A stretch of 45,376 nt of DNA, from IMG/VR virus record IMGVR_UViG_3300045789_000176, positions 1-45,376 of that record; one strand, 5' to 3'. The notes beneath the pieces are model-generated. The model did no database searches. It worked only from the letters and a program-made list of their open reading frames with translations, and was not told the DNA's origin. Position numbers and translations under genes: made by a program. The stretch comes from a virus. Below, in pieces: positions 24,357 to 30,919 of the stretch (the stretch's first letter is position 1; every line of letters begins with the position of its first letter).

Positions 24357-24464
24357 CTATGCTGTTAGCTGCATACAAGGCGAACACGGTAAACTGCGAA
24401 GGCTAACTCTGGCTCGCTTGCGGCTCTCGGTTAGTGCTTGAGGTGTCAGGTACCGTGTTGCCAT
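24357..24464 (-). CDS. Possible 35-aa basic peptide
   Basis: ATG 24464 opens a 35-codon frame rich in Arg and Ser (MATRYLTPQALTESRKRARV), ending in TAG at 24357. Only GGGG of the hairpin arm lies at Shine-Dalgarno distance. It fits the gap between the membrane microprotein and the kinase-like gene, but support is thin and it may be non-coding leader. Confidence 0.3.
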   Translation of the reverse strand: MATRYLTPQALTESRKRARVSLRSLPCSPCMQLTA

Positions 24465-24466
24465 GA

Positions 24467-24488
24467 ATACAGCCCCGCAGGGCTGTAT
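24467..24488 (-). other. Perfect 9-bp hairpin
   Basis: ATACAGCCC pairs with GGGCTGTAT around a 4-nt loop, directly after the 43-residue membrane gene. No T run follows in the minus direction. Likely an RNA processing or stabilising hairpin in the early transcript. Confidence 0.6.
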
Positions 24489-24490
24489 AG

Positions 24491-24622
24491 TTAAGTTATG
24501 AAGGCGACGAGGAAAAACACTACAGCTGCTACAGTGCACAGGATGAACATGCGATCTTGCCGCTTGCCCTTCTGTATCGCCTCTTGGCGCTTGCGCTGCC
24601 TGTATTCAGCAGCAGGTTCCAC
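24491..24622 (-). CDS. Membrane microprotein, 43 aa
   Basis: GTG start at 24622 overlaps the previous stop (TAGTG). The protein has a highly charged N-terminal half (YRQRKRQEAIQKGKRQDR) followed by one transmembrane segment FILCTVAAVVFFLVAFIT at its very end, so it should be a tail-anchored inner-membrane protein with a basic cytoplasmic part. Function unknown. Pattern and coupling support coding. Confidence 0.7.
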   Translation of the reverse strand: MEPAAEYRQRKRQEAIQKGKRQDRMFILCTVAAVVFFLVAFIT

Positions 24623-24783
24623 TAGACAGCCCGCTTGAACGCTGCCAGCATATCAGTCTCTTTGATACGCTTACCACGTTGATCCAGTTCAGCTACCTTA
24701 TCGACCCGCGAGGTCACGAGTTGCTTTGCGTTCAGCTTCAACTCAGAAGCGGGTGTCGTGTAATAGTTGCCTTTAGACATCAT
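24622..24783 (-). CDS. Small basic helical protein, 53 aa
   Basis: Begins MMSKGNYYTTPASELKLN, and the rest is a charged helix ending MLAAFKRAV. AGAGGG lies 5-8 bases before the two adjacent ATGs (24783 and 24780). The second has the better spacing. Stop overlaps the next GTG. No family recognised. Confidence 0.72.
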   Translation of the reverse strand: MMSKGNYYTTPASELKLNAKQLVTSRVDKVAELDQRGKRIKETDMLAAFKRAV

Positions 24784-24835
24784 ATAGCCCTCTTTTCAGG
24801 TATGCTCATCAGTGCAGGCTTACCAGTTCCTACAG

Positions 24836-24851
24836 ACAGCCCGAAGGCTGT
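24836..24851 (-). other. Hairpin with UUCG tetraloop
   Basis: ACAGCC and GGCTGT pair around TTCG on the minus strand, giving the very stable C(UUCG)G tetraloop. It lies just after the 24-residue membrane ORF. Its arms resemble the hairpin at 24467-24488. No T run follows, so it is more likely a transcript-stabilising or processing element than a terminator. Confidence 0.6.
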
Positions 24852-24855
24852 TTCG

Positions 24856-24930
24856 CTATTGTTCCCAGTGTTCTAGTGCCCAGAAGAACACCCAGAACAG
24901 TGCAGTGATCGTTACGAAGCCCGCCAGCAT
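24856..24930 (-). CDS. Membrane microprotein, 24 aa
   Basis: ATG 24930 overlaps the stop of the 61-residue membrane protein (TGATG). The product MLAGFVTITALFWVFFWALE plus HWEQ is a single aromatic-rich transmembrane helix. Size makes coding uncertain, but the coupled start and composition are suggestive of a small membrane effector. Confidence 0.5.
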   Translation of the reverse strand: MLAGFVTITALFWVFFWALEHWEQ

Positions 24931-25115
24931 CACCAACGCCGCACAGGTTGTGGCTTTGCGAACATTGCCAGCAGCCCAGCGATCAGCAGCAGGGCCACAA
25001 CAAGGACAAAGCCACCATACAGCGGTAGCAGCACAAGCCACCACGTCCACATGATCACCCCGCCCAGCTTTAGGCCAATGAATAGGACACCGAGTAGCAC
25101 CAAAAGCATGCTCAT
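24930..25115 (-). CDS. Small membrane protein, 61 aa
   Basis: Two hydrophobic segments (about 2-24 and 26-50) separated by a Trp-rich turn, with a short basic end KPQPVRRW. The start overlaps the previous stop (TAATG). It could act on the host envelope, for instance in exclusion of other phages. That is only a guess from topology. Confidence 0.7.
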   Translation of the reverse strand: MSMLLVLLGVLFIGLKLGGVIMWTWWLVLLPLYGGFVLVVALLLIAGLLAMFAKPQPVRRW

Positions 25116-25600
25116 TAGTGCATTACCTCGTATGTGTTGAGTGCCCGCAGCTTCTCGACCATAGCTGGATCAACCTTGCTGTCGGTGCCGCACTCTTTGA
25201 GGTCGCGTTCCATCTTGGCAACCAAGCCCTTGATCAGCGCCAGTGGATCAGTGATAGCCTGATAGTCCTGTTCGGGCTTAAAGGCAGTCCACATAACATC
25301 GGATGCACCTTCTAGGTCAAACTTCTTGCCCTTTTTGTAGATCATCAGCTTGCTATCAGCATCGAACACCACGTTGCCGAACGACTCGACGTATTCACGC
25401 AGTGCATTGACGCGGCTACCCTTATGCATTGCAGCAATCAGGGCATTCAGCAATGATGGATCGTTATGCAGGCTGCTATGCTGCATAGTGGACAGTGCAG
25501 CAATCTGGATATCACGATCCAGCTTGGCACCACGTGTTTGGATGGACCCGATAGCTTTGATCATCAGGTTCTTATCGGTAATCAGTTTATAGTTAGCCAT
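25115..25600 (-). CDS. Conserved early protein, 161 aa
   Basis: Start ATG 25600 has GGAGAG upstream. The frame is open to 25732, but that part lacks a ribosome site. The beginning MANYKLITDKNLMIKAIGSI and the stretch KGSRVNALREYVESFG belong to a family I recall as widespread in T7-like phages, of unknown function. The C-terminal third is helical and acidic. It is the third gene of the early operon. Confidence 0.85.
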   Translation of the reverse strand: MANYKLITDKNLMIKAIGSIQTRGAKLDRDIQIAALSTMQHSSLHNDPSLLNALIAAMHKGSRVNALREYVESFGNVVFDADSKLMIYKKGKKFDLEGASDVMWTAFKPEQDYQAITDPLALIKGLVAKMERDLKECGTDSKVDPAMVEKLRALNTYEVMH

Positions 25601-25665
25601 TGTTACTCTCCAGTTAATAGCGTTGGGTCTTATACAATGCACCACTACAGTGCACTGATTAAGGC

Positions 25666-25887
25666 TCAAAGATACAGCGGGTGTCCTGCCATGATCCGAT
25701 CGGCTTCTAGCAGGCTGAATACACCACGCCACTCCATTGCAGTGATATCCACATCTTTCATACGAAGTTTATGCATACAGTCGATGTAATGATCATACGC
25801 CGTGTTCCAATCAGGGTAGCACCGCGACCACACAGCGTCTTGTTGTGGGTGCTTATAGGCAAAGCGCCATTGAATAACCGTTTTCAT
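25666..25887 (-). CDS. Hypothetical early protein, 73 aa
   Basis: Start ATG 25887 has AGGAGG 9 bases upstream and overlaps the stop of the preceding membrane gene (TAATG). Soluble, with aromatic residues through the first half (WRFAYKHP, CYPDWNTAYDHYIDC). No family recognised. Confidence 0.8.
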   Translation of the reverse strand: MKTVIQWRFAYKHPQQDAVWSRCYPDWNTAYDHYIDCMHKLRMKDVDITAMEWRGVFSLLEADRIMAGHPLYL

Positions 25888-26063
25888 TAGTAGCGGCCTC
25901 CTGTAAGATAGGAAGTGAACGCCATTGCAGCATACAGGATGATAGTGAACGTCCAACCTGCTGTAGATACCAGCAGAAAGAACAGGATAAACCCGACGAT
26001 CATCACAGTGGCGATAATCAGCATAGTAGCAATGTAGCCACGGTTATTCCATAGAAAGTCCAT
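25887..26063 (-). CDS. First early gene: two-helix membrane protein, 58 aa
   Basis: Starts MDFLWNNRGYIATMLIIATV. Two hydrophobic segments (about 11-33 and 37-52) end in a short polar tail TGGRY. AGGAG lies 9 bases before ATG 26063. As the first gene behind the presumed early promoters it should be made immediately on infection, a position where phages often place host-takeover or exclusion factors. Confidence 0.78.
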   Translation of the reverse strand: MDFLWNNRGYIATMLIIATVMIVGFILFFLLVSTAGWTFTIILYAAMAFTSYLTGGRY

Positions 26064-26081
26064 ATCAAGTCTCCTGTTTGG

Positions 26082-26130
26082 GTGTTATAGCGTAAGATAC
26101 ACCTCTCGGATGCACCTAACTCTATAACAC
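26082..26130 (-). other. Leader hairpin before the first early gene
   Basis: Perfect 9-bp inverted repeat (GTGTTATAG at 26082-26090, CTATAACAC at 26122-26130) with a 31-nt loop, 19 bases upstream of the first gene. It could set the 5' end or the stability of the early message. Confidence 0.5.
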
Positions 26131-26466
26131 TAGACTAGGATCAGCTTGTTACACGCTTCACAGCGTCACGGTTGGCCATGCATAGCAACTAAGGTGCCTA
26201 GTACATAGTGTTAGTTTGATTTGTATGGACGCTCTGACCGTCGAGGTGTCAGCTTTGTCCCTGCCCGATAGTCGGTGCCACTGGTTTACTTATCACAGGC
26301 CGGTTCCACGGTAATCCTGTTCACATACGGCGGTTATAGAGCCGCTTATCTCTTTGCACTTTCAGATCGGGCAGCAATCAGCCCTATATCTTTATACCGC
26401 GATCTGTGGCGGTAGCCGGACCGTCAACCTATTACAGCATCAAGTCTTAACCCGTTTCGTATCTAG

Positions 26467-26495
26467 TACCTAGTGCATCGGGTTCTAGGTGTCAA
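26467..26495 (-). promoter_or_regulatory. Early promoter-like repeat A
   Basis: Minus strand TTGACA (26490-26495) followed after 16 bases by CTAGGTA (26467-26473). It is one of three aligned units with an 88-bp period. The -35 box is perfect, but the downstream box is a poor match to TATAAT, so host sigma-70 recognition is uncertain. Confidence 0.5.
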
Positions 26496-26554
26496 CCCCG
26501 CTTAGTAACTTATTTTTAAGACTAGTTAGCAAAGTCTTTCGTGTCTCTATCTCT

Positions 26555-26583
26555 TACCTAGTTGTTATCGGGTTAGGTTTCAA
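26555..26583 (-). promoter_or_regulatory. Early promoter-like repeat B
   Basis: TTGAAA (26578-26583), 16-base spacer, CTAGGTA (26555-26561). Spacer and flanks (CCTAACCCGATA, AGAGATAG) align with unit A, showing common origin. Confidence 0.5.
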
Positions 26584-26642
26584 GTCCCGTTTAGATATTT
26601 TATTCACCGTCTAACTCAGTGCCGTATCTTGTTCGTCTATCT

Positions 26643-26670
26643 TACCTAGTTACCTTTGAACCTATTACAA
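26643..26670 (-). promoter_or_regulatory. Early promoter-like repeat C
   Basis: TTGTAA (26665-26670), 15-base spacer, CTAGGTA (26643-26649), followed by AGATAGACGAA like unit A's AGATACGAA. It is the farthest of the three from the first early gene. Confidence 0.45.
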
Positions 26671-26771
26671 GTCCTAGTCGCTAGTTTATTCTAACAGTCC
26701 CGTTTGTTTTCTTGCCTAGCAAGTATCCCGTTCCTGTTGATTAAGAGATAGGTACTGCCGTTGTGGTTACA

Positions 26772-26942
26772 ATGGTTTATAAGTGATTTATTACTAAGTA
26801 TATGATAAGTGTATGATATGATTGATAAACTAAGTGTAAGATAAGTGTATATACTCTGATTACACCCTAGTTATTACTAAGTATATGATATGATTACATA
26901 ATCGGGTTATAATACAGTTATGATACATGGTTTATAAGTGAT
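26772..26942. repeat. AT-rich block with perfect direct repeats
   Basis: ATGGTTTATAAGTGAT occurs at 26772-26787 and 26927-26942. TTATTACTAAGTATATGATA occurs at 26788-26807 and 26871-26890. Several shorter AAGTGTATGATA-like copies lie between. The block is far richer in A and T than the rest of the genome and lies next to a phage promoter candidate, as T7's primary origin does. Confidence 0.7.
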
Positions 26943-26980
26943 CCAAACAGATAAAACAGTTTAAAAACAGTGGGTTACAC

Positions 26981-26996
26981 CTAAAGACAGATACTG
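26981..26996 (-). promoter_or_regulatory. Shared 16-mer downstream of the phage promoter (pause-like)
   Basis: CAGTATCTGTCTTTAG on the minus strand, identical to 4845-4830. It contains ATCTGTC followed by TTT, close to the ATCTGTT class II pause/termination signal of T7 RNA polymerase used at the T7 concatemer junction. Also pairs partly with the transcript start (GACAG/CTGTC). Function is inference. Confidence 0.45.
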
Positions 26997-27004
26997 AAAG
27001 CTGT

Positions 27005-27024
27005 TCTGTCTATATATGGGCAAG
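27005..27024 (-). promoter_or_regulatory. Phage RNA polymerase promoter candidate (left end)
   Basis: Minus strand ACTTGCCCATATATAGACAGAA with probable +1 at 27010. The 16-base core is identical to the site at 4931-4946. It points toward the early genes, so it may serve DNA replication priming or packaging like the T7 left-end promoter as well as gene expression. Confidence 0.7.
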
Positions 27025-27322
27025 TCGAATAAACCTTTATTATCAAACACTTAGACGGATATGATTTAACTATGATACCCTGAGTGTACACCCTGAGTTT
27101 GTACTGAGTGTGATATAAGTAAATGAAAACAGATAGATACCGCACGTGCCCTTATGTTGACCCCCACCTTGTTAATGATAAGACAGGCGCGTAAATATGC
27201 ATGGCCAGTCAGTGTTACAAGGTGTGGATACATATGTTTTCATGTATGACGATTGTGTATTGACCGTGTACCCTGATTGATATACGGGCGACCCAATGGG
27301 GGAAAGTCTCGCGCGAATGTTA

Positions 27323-27350
27323 TAGATACCCCTACGAAAAATTGTGTCAA
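27323..27350 (-). promoter_or_regulatory. Possible host sigma-70 promoter
   Basis: TTGACA (27345-27350), 16-base spacer, TATCTA (27323-27328) on the minus strand, overlapping TATAAC. Perfect -35 and a fair -10. It faces the early genes about 1.26 kb away, and its role depends on which side of the physical genome end it lies. Confidence 0.35.
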
Positions 27351-27419
27351 AAATCCTTGAACCGCATCTGATACCCTGAGTGGCATAACTGAGCGGGACC
27401 CGTCGTGGGATCAATCGTC

Positions 27420-27487
27420 AGAGCCGTGGAGGGATAAAACCGGGAAATCCGACCTAGCACCCGCAGGAAGCACAACGGCTCTCCACG
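27420..27487 (-). other. Inverted repeat after the holin gene
   Basis: CCGTGGAG (27423-27430) and CTCCACGG (27480-27487) are perfect complements, and GAGCCG (27420-27425) can pair with CGGCTC (27475-27480) as an alternative. It starts 24 bases after the last late gene. It may end late transcription or mark the right genome end. No T run is present. Confidence 0.5.
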
Positions 27488-27510
27488 GGGCTAAAATCAG
27501 GGTCAATAAC

Positions 27511-27948
27511 TCACCGCTTTGCACTGCGGTCTAAGATGTTCTTGGTTACAGTCGTGATGTTACTGTCGGCTACACCGCTTACCTTCTCAAAGGTACGCAG
27601 TCCGCCTAATCCGAGCATACCCATGAGTACAGTCATCAGCGCCTGCATTTCAAACGCAGGTGGGATGAACGGTACGCCTAGGCCGAGTAGGATAACCGTG
27701 ACAACTGGGAGTAGGATGAAGTGCCATGCAAATGCAGCACCGCAGACCCACCCGATGAAGGGCCGCCAACCAGCTACAAAGACATTGCTGCTCTGAGCCT
27801 CTTTCATGTTGACACCGATTTGGGCTAGTTCACCAGATTTCTCTAGTTCTAGTAGTTTCAACTTAGCTGCACTGCGTTCATCGTCTGATGTGAATAGCTT
27901 GTCAATCAGATCGAACAACGGGGCAGTCAGTACTGCGCTAATGTTCAC
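27511..27948 (-). CDS. Holin (3-TM family)
   Basis: The 145-residue protein has an amphipathic N-terminus and a charged stretch (22-45). WRPFIGWVCGAAFAWHFILLPVVTVIL and two further hydrophobic segments then run up to about residue 112, and the tail is polar. The WRPFxGW motif and three membrane segments match the three-TM holin family (GTA_holin_3TM type). It would make inner-membrane holes to release the endolysin. It overlaps the endolysin 3' end by 11 bases and is the last gene of the genome. Confidence 0.85.
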   Translation of the reverse strand: MNISAVLTAPLFDLIDKLFTSDDERSAAKLKLLELEKSGELAQIGVNMKEAQSSNVFVAGWRPFIGWVCGAAFAWHFILLPVVTVILLGLGVPFIPPAFEMQALMTVLMGMLGLGGLRTFEKVSGVADSNITTVTKNILDRSAKR

Positions 27949-28579
27949 AGCGTCCTCCGTTTCTGTTAAGGGTATCGGGCATAGCTGATAGGAAAGTCAG
28001 CGCAGCATCACCAATGGTTTTGCCGTACTTCTTCACGTCGCCGTTCACGATAGGTCGGGCTACATTGTATTCCAGTGGGAAAGCGTAGTCACCCATCTTC
28101 TTAGAAGTGAACAGACCATCGCGCATACCTAGGAAGCAGATATCCAGAGACACGTCCCAATCAAGGGCCAAGTCTGGGTTCTTATCCAGCGGGATACCGA
28201 GCAGGTCAGCGAACTTCTTGTAGTTGTCGTACCAAGTGATTTGCACCAAGCCTCGACCGTAGTACGGTTGCTTGTAAGGACCAGCAGGTAGTGCGTAGTT
28301 CACGCGGATAACACCTTTGCCGTAGATAGAAGCAACAGCGCGTTTAGCACTGGCGTCAGAGTAACTCGGGCCATAGCGCCGGGCACCCTCACGGATAGGT
28401 TCCATCCACTGTGCAGTCTCATGCCAGATAGTAGCGAGTACATAAGCAGTGTCTTCTGCGGAGTAACCCCACTTCTCTGCGTAGTCCATGATGCGGATTA
28501 ACCCGTCTACTTGGCCCTGCGTCATACCACCACCAAATAGTGGACGAACTGTGTCGAAGAAGTGCTTATTTGTATTCAT
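27938..28579 (-). CDS. Endolysin, GH19 (chitinase-like) muramidase
   Basis: The 213-residue protein contains ATIWHETAQW with a probable catalytic Glu at about residue 53, and YYGRGLVQITWYDNY at about 105-119, the signature of glycoside hydrolase family 19 phage lysozymes. It should cut peptidoglycan glycan strands at lysis. There is no signal peptide, so export depends on the holin. Its ATG lies inside the end of the upstream small gene. Confidence 0.9.
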   Translation of the reverse strand: MNTNKHFFDTVRPLFGGGMTQGQVDGLIRIMDYAEKWGYSAEDTAYVLATIWHETAQWMEPIREGARRYGPSYSDASAKRAVASIYGKGVIRVNYALPAGPYKQPYYGRGLVQITWYDNYKKFADLLGIPLDKNPDLALDWDVSLDICFLGMRDGLFTSKKMGDYAFPLEYNVARPIVNGDVKKYGKTIGDAALTFLSAMPDTLNRNGGRCEH

Positions 28580-28739
28580 TAGGAATATCCTCCATCTGGC
28601 TGCGGTAACGACCCATCCACTTTTCGTACTGGGCTTTGCTGATGTCCTTCTTGGCGTAAGCCTTTTCGAGTTCAGCTATGTTTTCTCTGAGCAGCCCGAC
28701 AGCCGCCCGCATTGAAGCGGGCGAGTCGATATCTGACAT
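28566..28739 (-). CDS. Small helical protein, 57 aa, SHOCT-like
   Basis: ATG 28739 overlaps the previous stop (TAATG), and the gene ends 14 bases inside the endolysin. The core IAELEKAYAKKDISKAQYEKWM resembles the short helical SHOCT-type oligomerisation motif. A lysis-cassette accessory is possible from position. The likeness is by eye. Confidence 0.7.
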   Translation of the reverse strand: MSDIDSPASMRAAVGLLRENIAELEKAYAKKDISKAQYEKWMGRYRSQMEDIPNEYK

Positions 28740-29104
28740 TACTCGGCCTCTGTAGCGTCTGGTACGATACCGGCGTTCAGCCGCAGGCGCTTAGCATGTG
28801 CTTCCATAGCCGTGGCCTTTTCCTCAGCTTGACGCTTCAACTTCTCACCAACGCGCACCTTAGCAGCAGCTTGGTTGGTCTTAGCATCCTTACGAGCCTT
28901 GTTGTCAGCTTTGAACCGGGCGATGCCATGCTCTTTGATAACCTCAAGGGTCTTCAAGAACGCAGTCATGCGATCACGGTTGCCGTTCACTCGCTTAGCA
29001 GCGTCGATGCCACCAGCCTTGAGAGTGCGCAGGGCACCCTGTGGATCGGAAGGGAATGGCAGGGTCAGTGCGTTCGTGCCAACTTCTACTTTGTCTTTAG
29101 TCAT
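28739..29104 (-). CDS. Hypothetical protein, 121 aa, basic helical
   Basis: The N-terminal 45 residues are globular. The rest is a long Lys/Ala-rich helix, probably coiled coil, ending acidic. AGGAG precedes the ATG. It sits between large terminase and lysis genes. No signal peptide or membrane segment is seen, so it is not an obvious spanin. Function unknown. Confidence 0.75.
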   Translation of the reverse strand: MTKDKVEVGTNALTLPFPSDPQGALRTLKAGGIDAAKRVNGNRDRMTAFLKTLEVIKEHGIARFKADNKARKDAKTNQAAAKVRVGEKLKRQAEEKATAMEAHAKRLRLNAGIVPDATEAE

Positions 29105-29113
29105 TGTGTTCTC

Positions 29114-30919
29114 CTAGAACTTTCTTCGTACACGGGACAGGGCGGATTGCCCTTGTCTGATGCCGAGTTTCGCAAGTGTGTGTGCAGGCAGTTTAGTGCC
29201 GTCACCCAACGGGTTCTTCATGCGCTCAGCCCACGCTTTCTTGCGCTGCTGGTTCACGACTTTCAAGCTGTCTTGCTTGAGTGCTTGGACCCAATGCCGG
29301 ACTGAACCTGTTAGGGCGTCAATACGGTCGTCGTGTCTTAGGCTGTCTTTATCCCGAGTGATCCGGGATATCTGGTAGAACAGGCTATAGGAAGCCCGCT
29401 TCTCAAGAGGGTACTTCTGACATTGCTGCCAGTCGGACTCGATCAGGCTCTCGCACATAACTAGACGGCCCGAACCGATTACAGGTTCTAGTACGTCGAT
29501 GATGCGCAGTTCTTTCTGACCACTTTCCCACACGTCTTCAATCTCGCAGCGATACTCGCGGAGTAAGCGTGGGGTCCATACGCTAGATAGTGCGCCGTTA
29601 CCGAAGTTCTTCTCGATGTCGATCTTGTTAGGTTGCCACTTCACCGCGACAGCGGTTAGTGCATCTAAACTGTCTTCACCTAAGCCACCGGGTACTGAGC
29701 CAATAGCTACAACGTAAACACGCCCAGCTAAGAACTTAGTGATAGCATAGGCAGTCTCGTCACCGTTCTGACCACCACCAGCAGGGTCAACGTACATGTG
29801 ACACCCAGAGAAGCCGACGTGTTCTCGACCGAACTCCGCAGCGCGGTAGTACTCGTCGTTAACAGGCCAGTCAGCCGGTAGGGTAATCAATGTGCGATCA
29901 CTGTGCTGCACGAACACCTCTAGCGGTGCTGTCTGTTGTGCGACCTGCATGAAGATCAGCTTCTTACTCTTTAGAGGGAAGCGGTCAGCATCAGACAGGC
30001 GGGTGTCAAGCATGTGCTGCAACTGGAAGTAAGCAGCGCCTTGGTCGATCTCTTTCTTGGTTAGCACGTCCTCGGGCAGCAACACTGGGTCAACTGCTTG
30101 GCCGCGATCACCGATAGGCCCACCACCGCTGCGCAGCGACGGATCAGCCGCCATGCGCTTCTGCAATAGTGGCGCTAGGAAGGAACCGTAGTTCAATTCT
30201 TCATCCTGTGTCGGGTAACGCCCCGGCCAGATGCGGATAGAGTATCCACGACTGTACAGGCCGTTGTACACACTGTCGATTGACTGGGGTGTACCGAGGT
30301 AGATGATGTCACCACGCGAACAGATAGACGTGAAGTCTTTCGTTAGGTGGCGCAGACGCTCACGCTGGTGTTCAGTCTGTGAGTTCTTCGTTGACTCGAT
30401 GTCGTCAGCGATCAGGATGTCTGCCCGCTTACCCTGCATGTTAGAAGTAATACCAACACAAGCGATAGACGGGGACTTCTCTGGACCCTTGAGTTCATAG
30501 TGCACATCATATGCCTCTACGCTCTCGCGGTCACCGGCACTGCGGTCAGGCCGTAGGCAAGCTAGTTCGTCCATGTTAGTAATGATCTGAATAACCCAGT
30601 TCGCAATCTCGGTAGCTTGTGTGCCACCGGCAGATACAATCAGGATACGCGCAGACGGGTTGTGGATAAGCCGCCACACCGCATAAGCAGCAGTAATGGT
30701 GGTCTTAGCTTGGCCCCGTTGGGCTTGGATCATGCGTTCGCTTGGACCGTACTCCAAGTACTCTGCGATATCAAGTTGGATATCACTGCACTCGAAGCCC
30801 ATCAGGCCAGTCATTACATCAAAGATAAAGGGTTTAAAAGTTGGGTATTCAGCCCGAAGGAGGTCGAGTTCATCCCAGCGTTCTTCCGGGGTGAACTCGA
30901 TTACATCACGACGTGCCAT
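29114..30919 (-). CDS. Terminase large subunit (T7 gp19-like)
   Basis: The 601-residue packaging motor has Walker A AQRGQAKTT (66-74, Lys72) and Walker B ADILIADDIES (166-176). The C-terminal RNase H-like nuclease domain starts with HMYVDPAGGGQNGDE (Asp378), with HDDRIDALTG near residue 550. Length matches T7 gp19 (586). It cuts concatemers and drives DNA into the procapsid via the portal. It overlaps the small terminase gene by 14 bases. Confidence 0.95.
   Translation of the reverse strand: MARRDVIEFTPEERWDELDLLRAEYPTFKPFIFDVMTGLMGFECSDIQLDIAEYLEYGPSERMIQAQRGQAKTTITAAYAVWRLIHNPSARILIVSAGGTQATEIANWVIQIITNMDELACLRPDRSAGDRESVEAYDVHYELKGPEKSPSIACVGITSNMQGKRADILIADDIESTKNSQTEHQRERLRHLTKDFTSICSRGDIIYLGTPQSIDSVYNGLYSRGYSIRIWPGRYPTQDEELNYGSFLAPLLQKRMAADPSLRSGGGPIGDRGQAVDPVLLPEDVLTKKEIDQGAAYFQLQHMLDTRLSDADRFPLKSKKLIFMQVAQQTAPLEVFVQHSDRTLITLPADWPVNDEYYRAAEFGREHVGFSGCHMYVDPAGGGQNGDETAYAITKFLAGRVYVVAIGSVPGGLGEDSLDALTAVAVKWQPNKIDIEKNFGNGALSSVWTPRLLREYRCEIEDVWESGQKELRIIDVLEPVIGSGRLVMCESLIESDWQQCQKYPLEKRASYSLFYQISRITRDKDSLRHDDRIDALTGSVRHWVQALKQDSLKVVNQQRKKAWAERMKNPLGDGTKLPAHTLAKLGIRQGQSALSRVRRKF

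Larger units (their letters stand above)
26064..27510. other. 1.45-kb non-coding region holding the presumed genome ends
   Basis: No convincing gene. From high to low coordinates it contains an end-associated inverted repeat after the holin gene, a weak host promoter candidate near 27.33 kb, two copies of TGATACCCTGAGTG (27073-27086 and 27369-27382), the phage promoter at 27.01 kb, an AT-rich direct-repeat block (26.77-26.94 kb), the 88-bp promoter-like repeats (26.47-26.67 kb) and a structured leader. In T7-like phages the gap between lysis genes and first early gene carries the terminal repeat. Its exact borders cannot be seen here. Confidence 0.8.

Noticed and set aside
27172-27414. 80-codon minus-strand frame in the genome-end region
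   Set aside because: No ribosome site, odd composition, and it lies across promoter-like and repeat sequence in the presumed terminal region.
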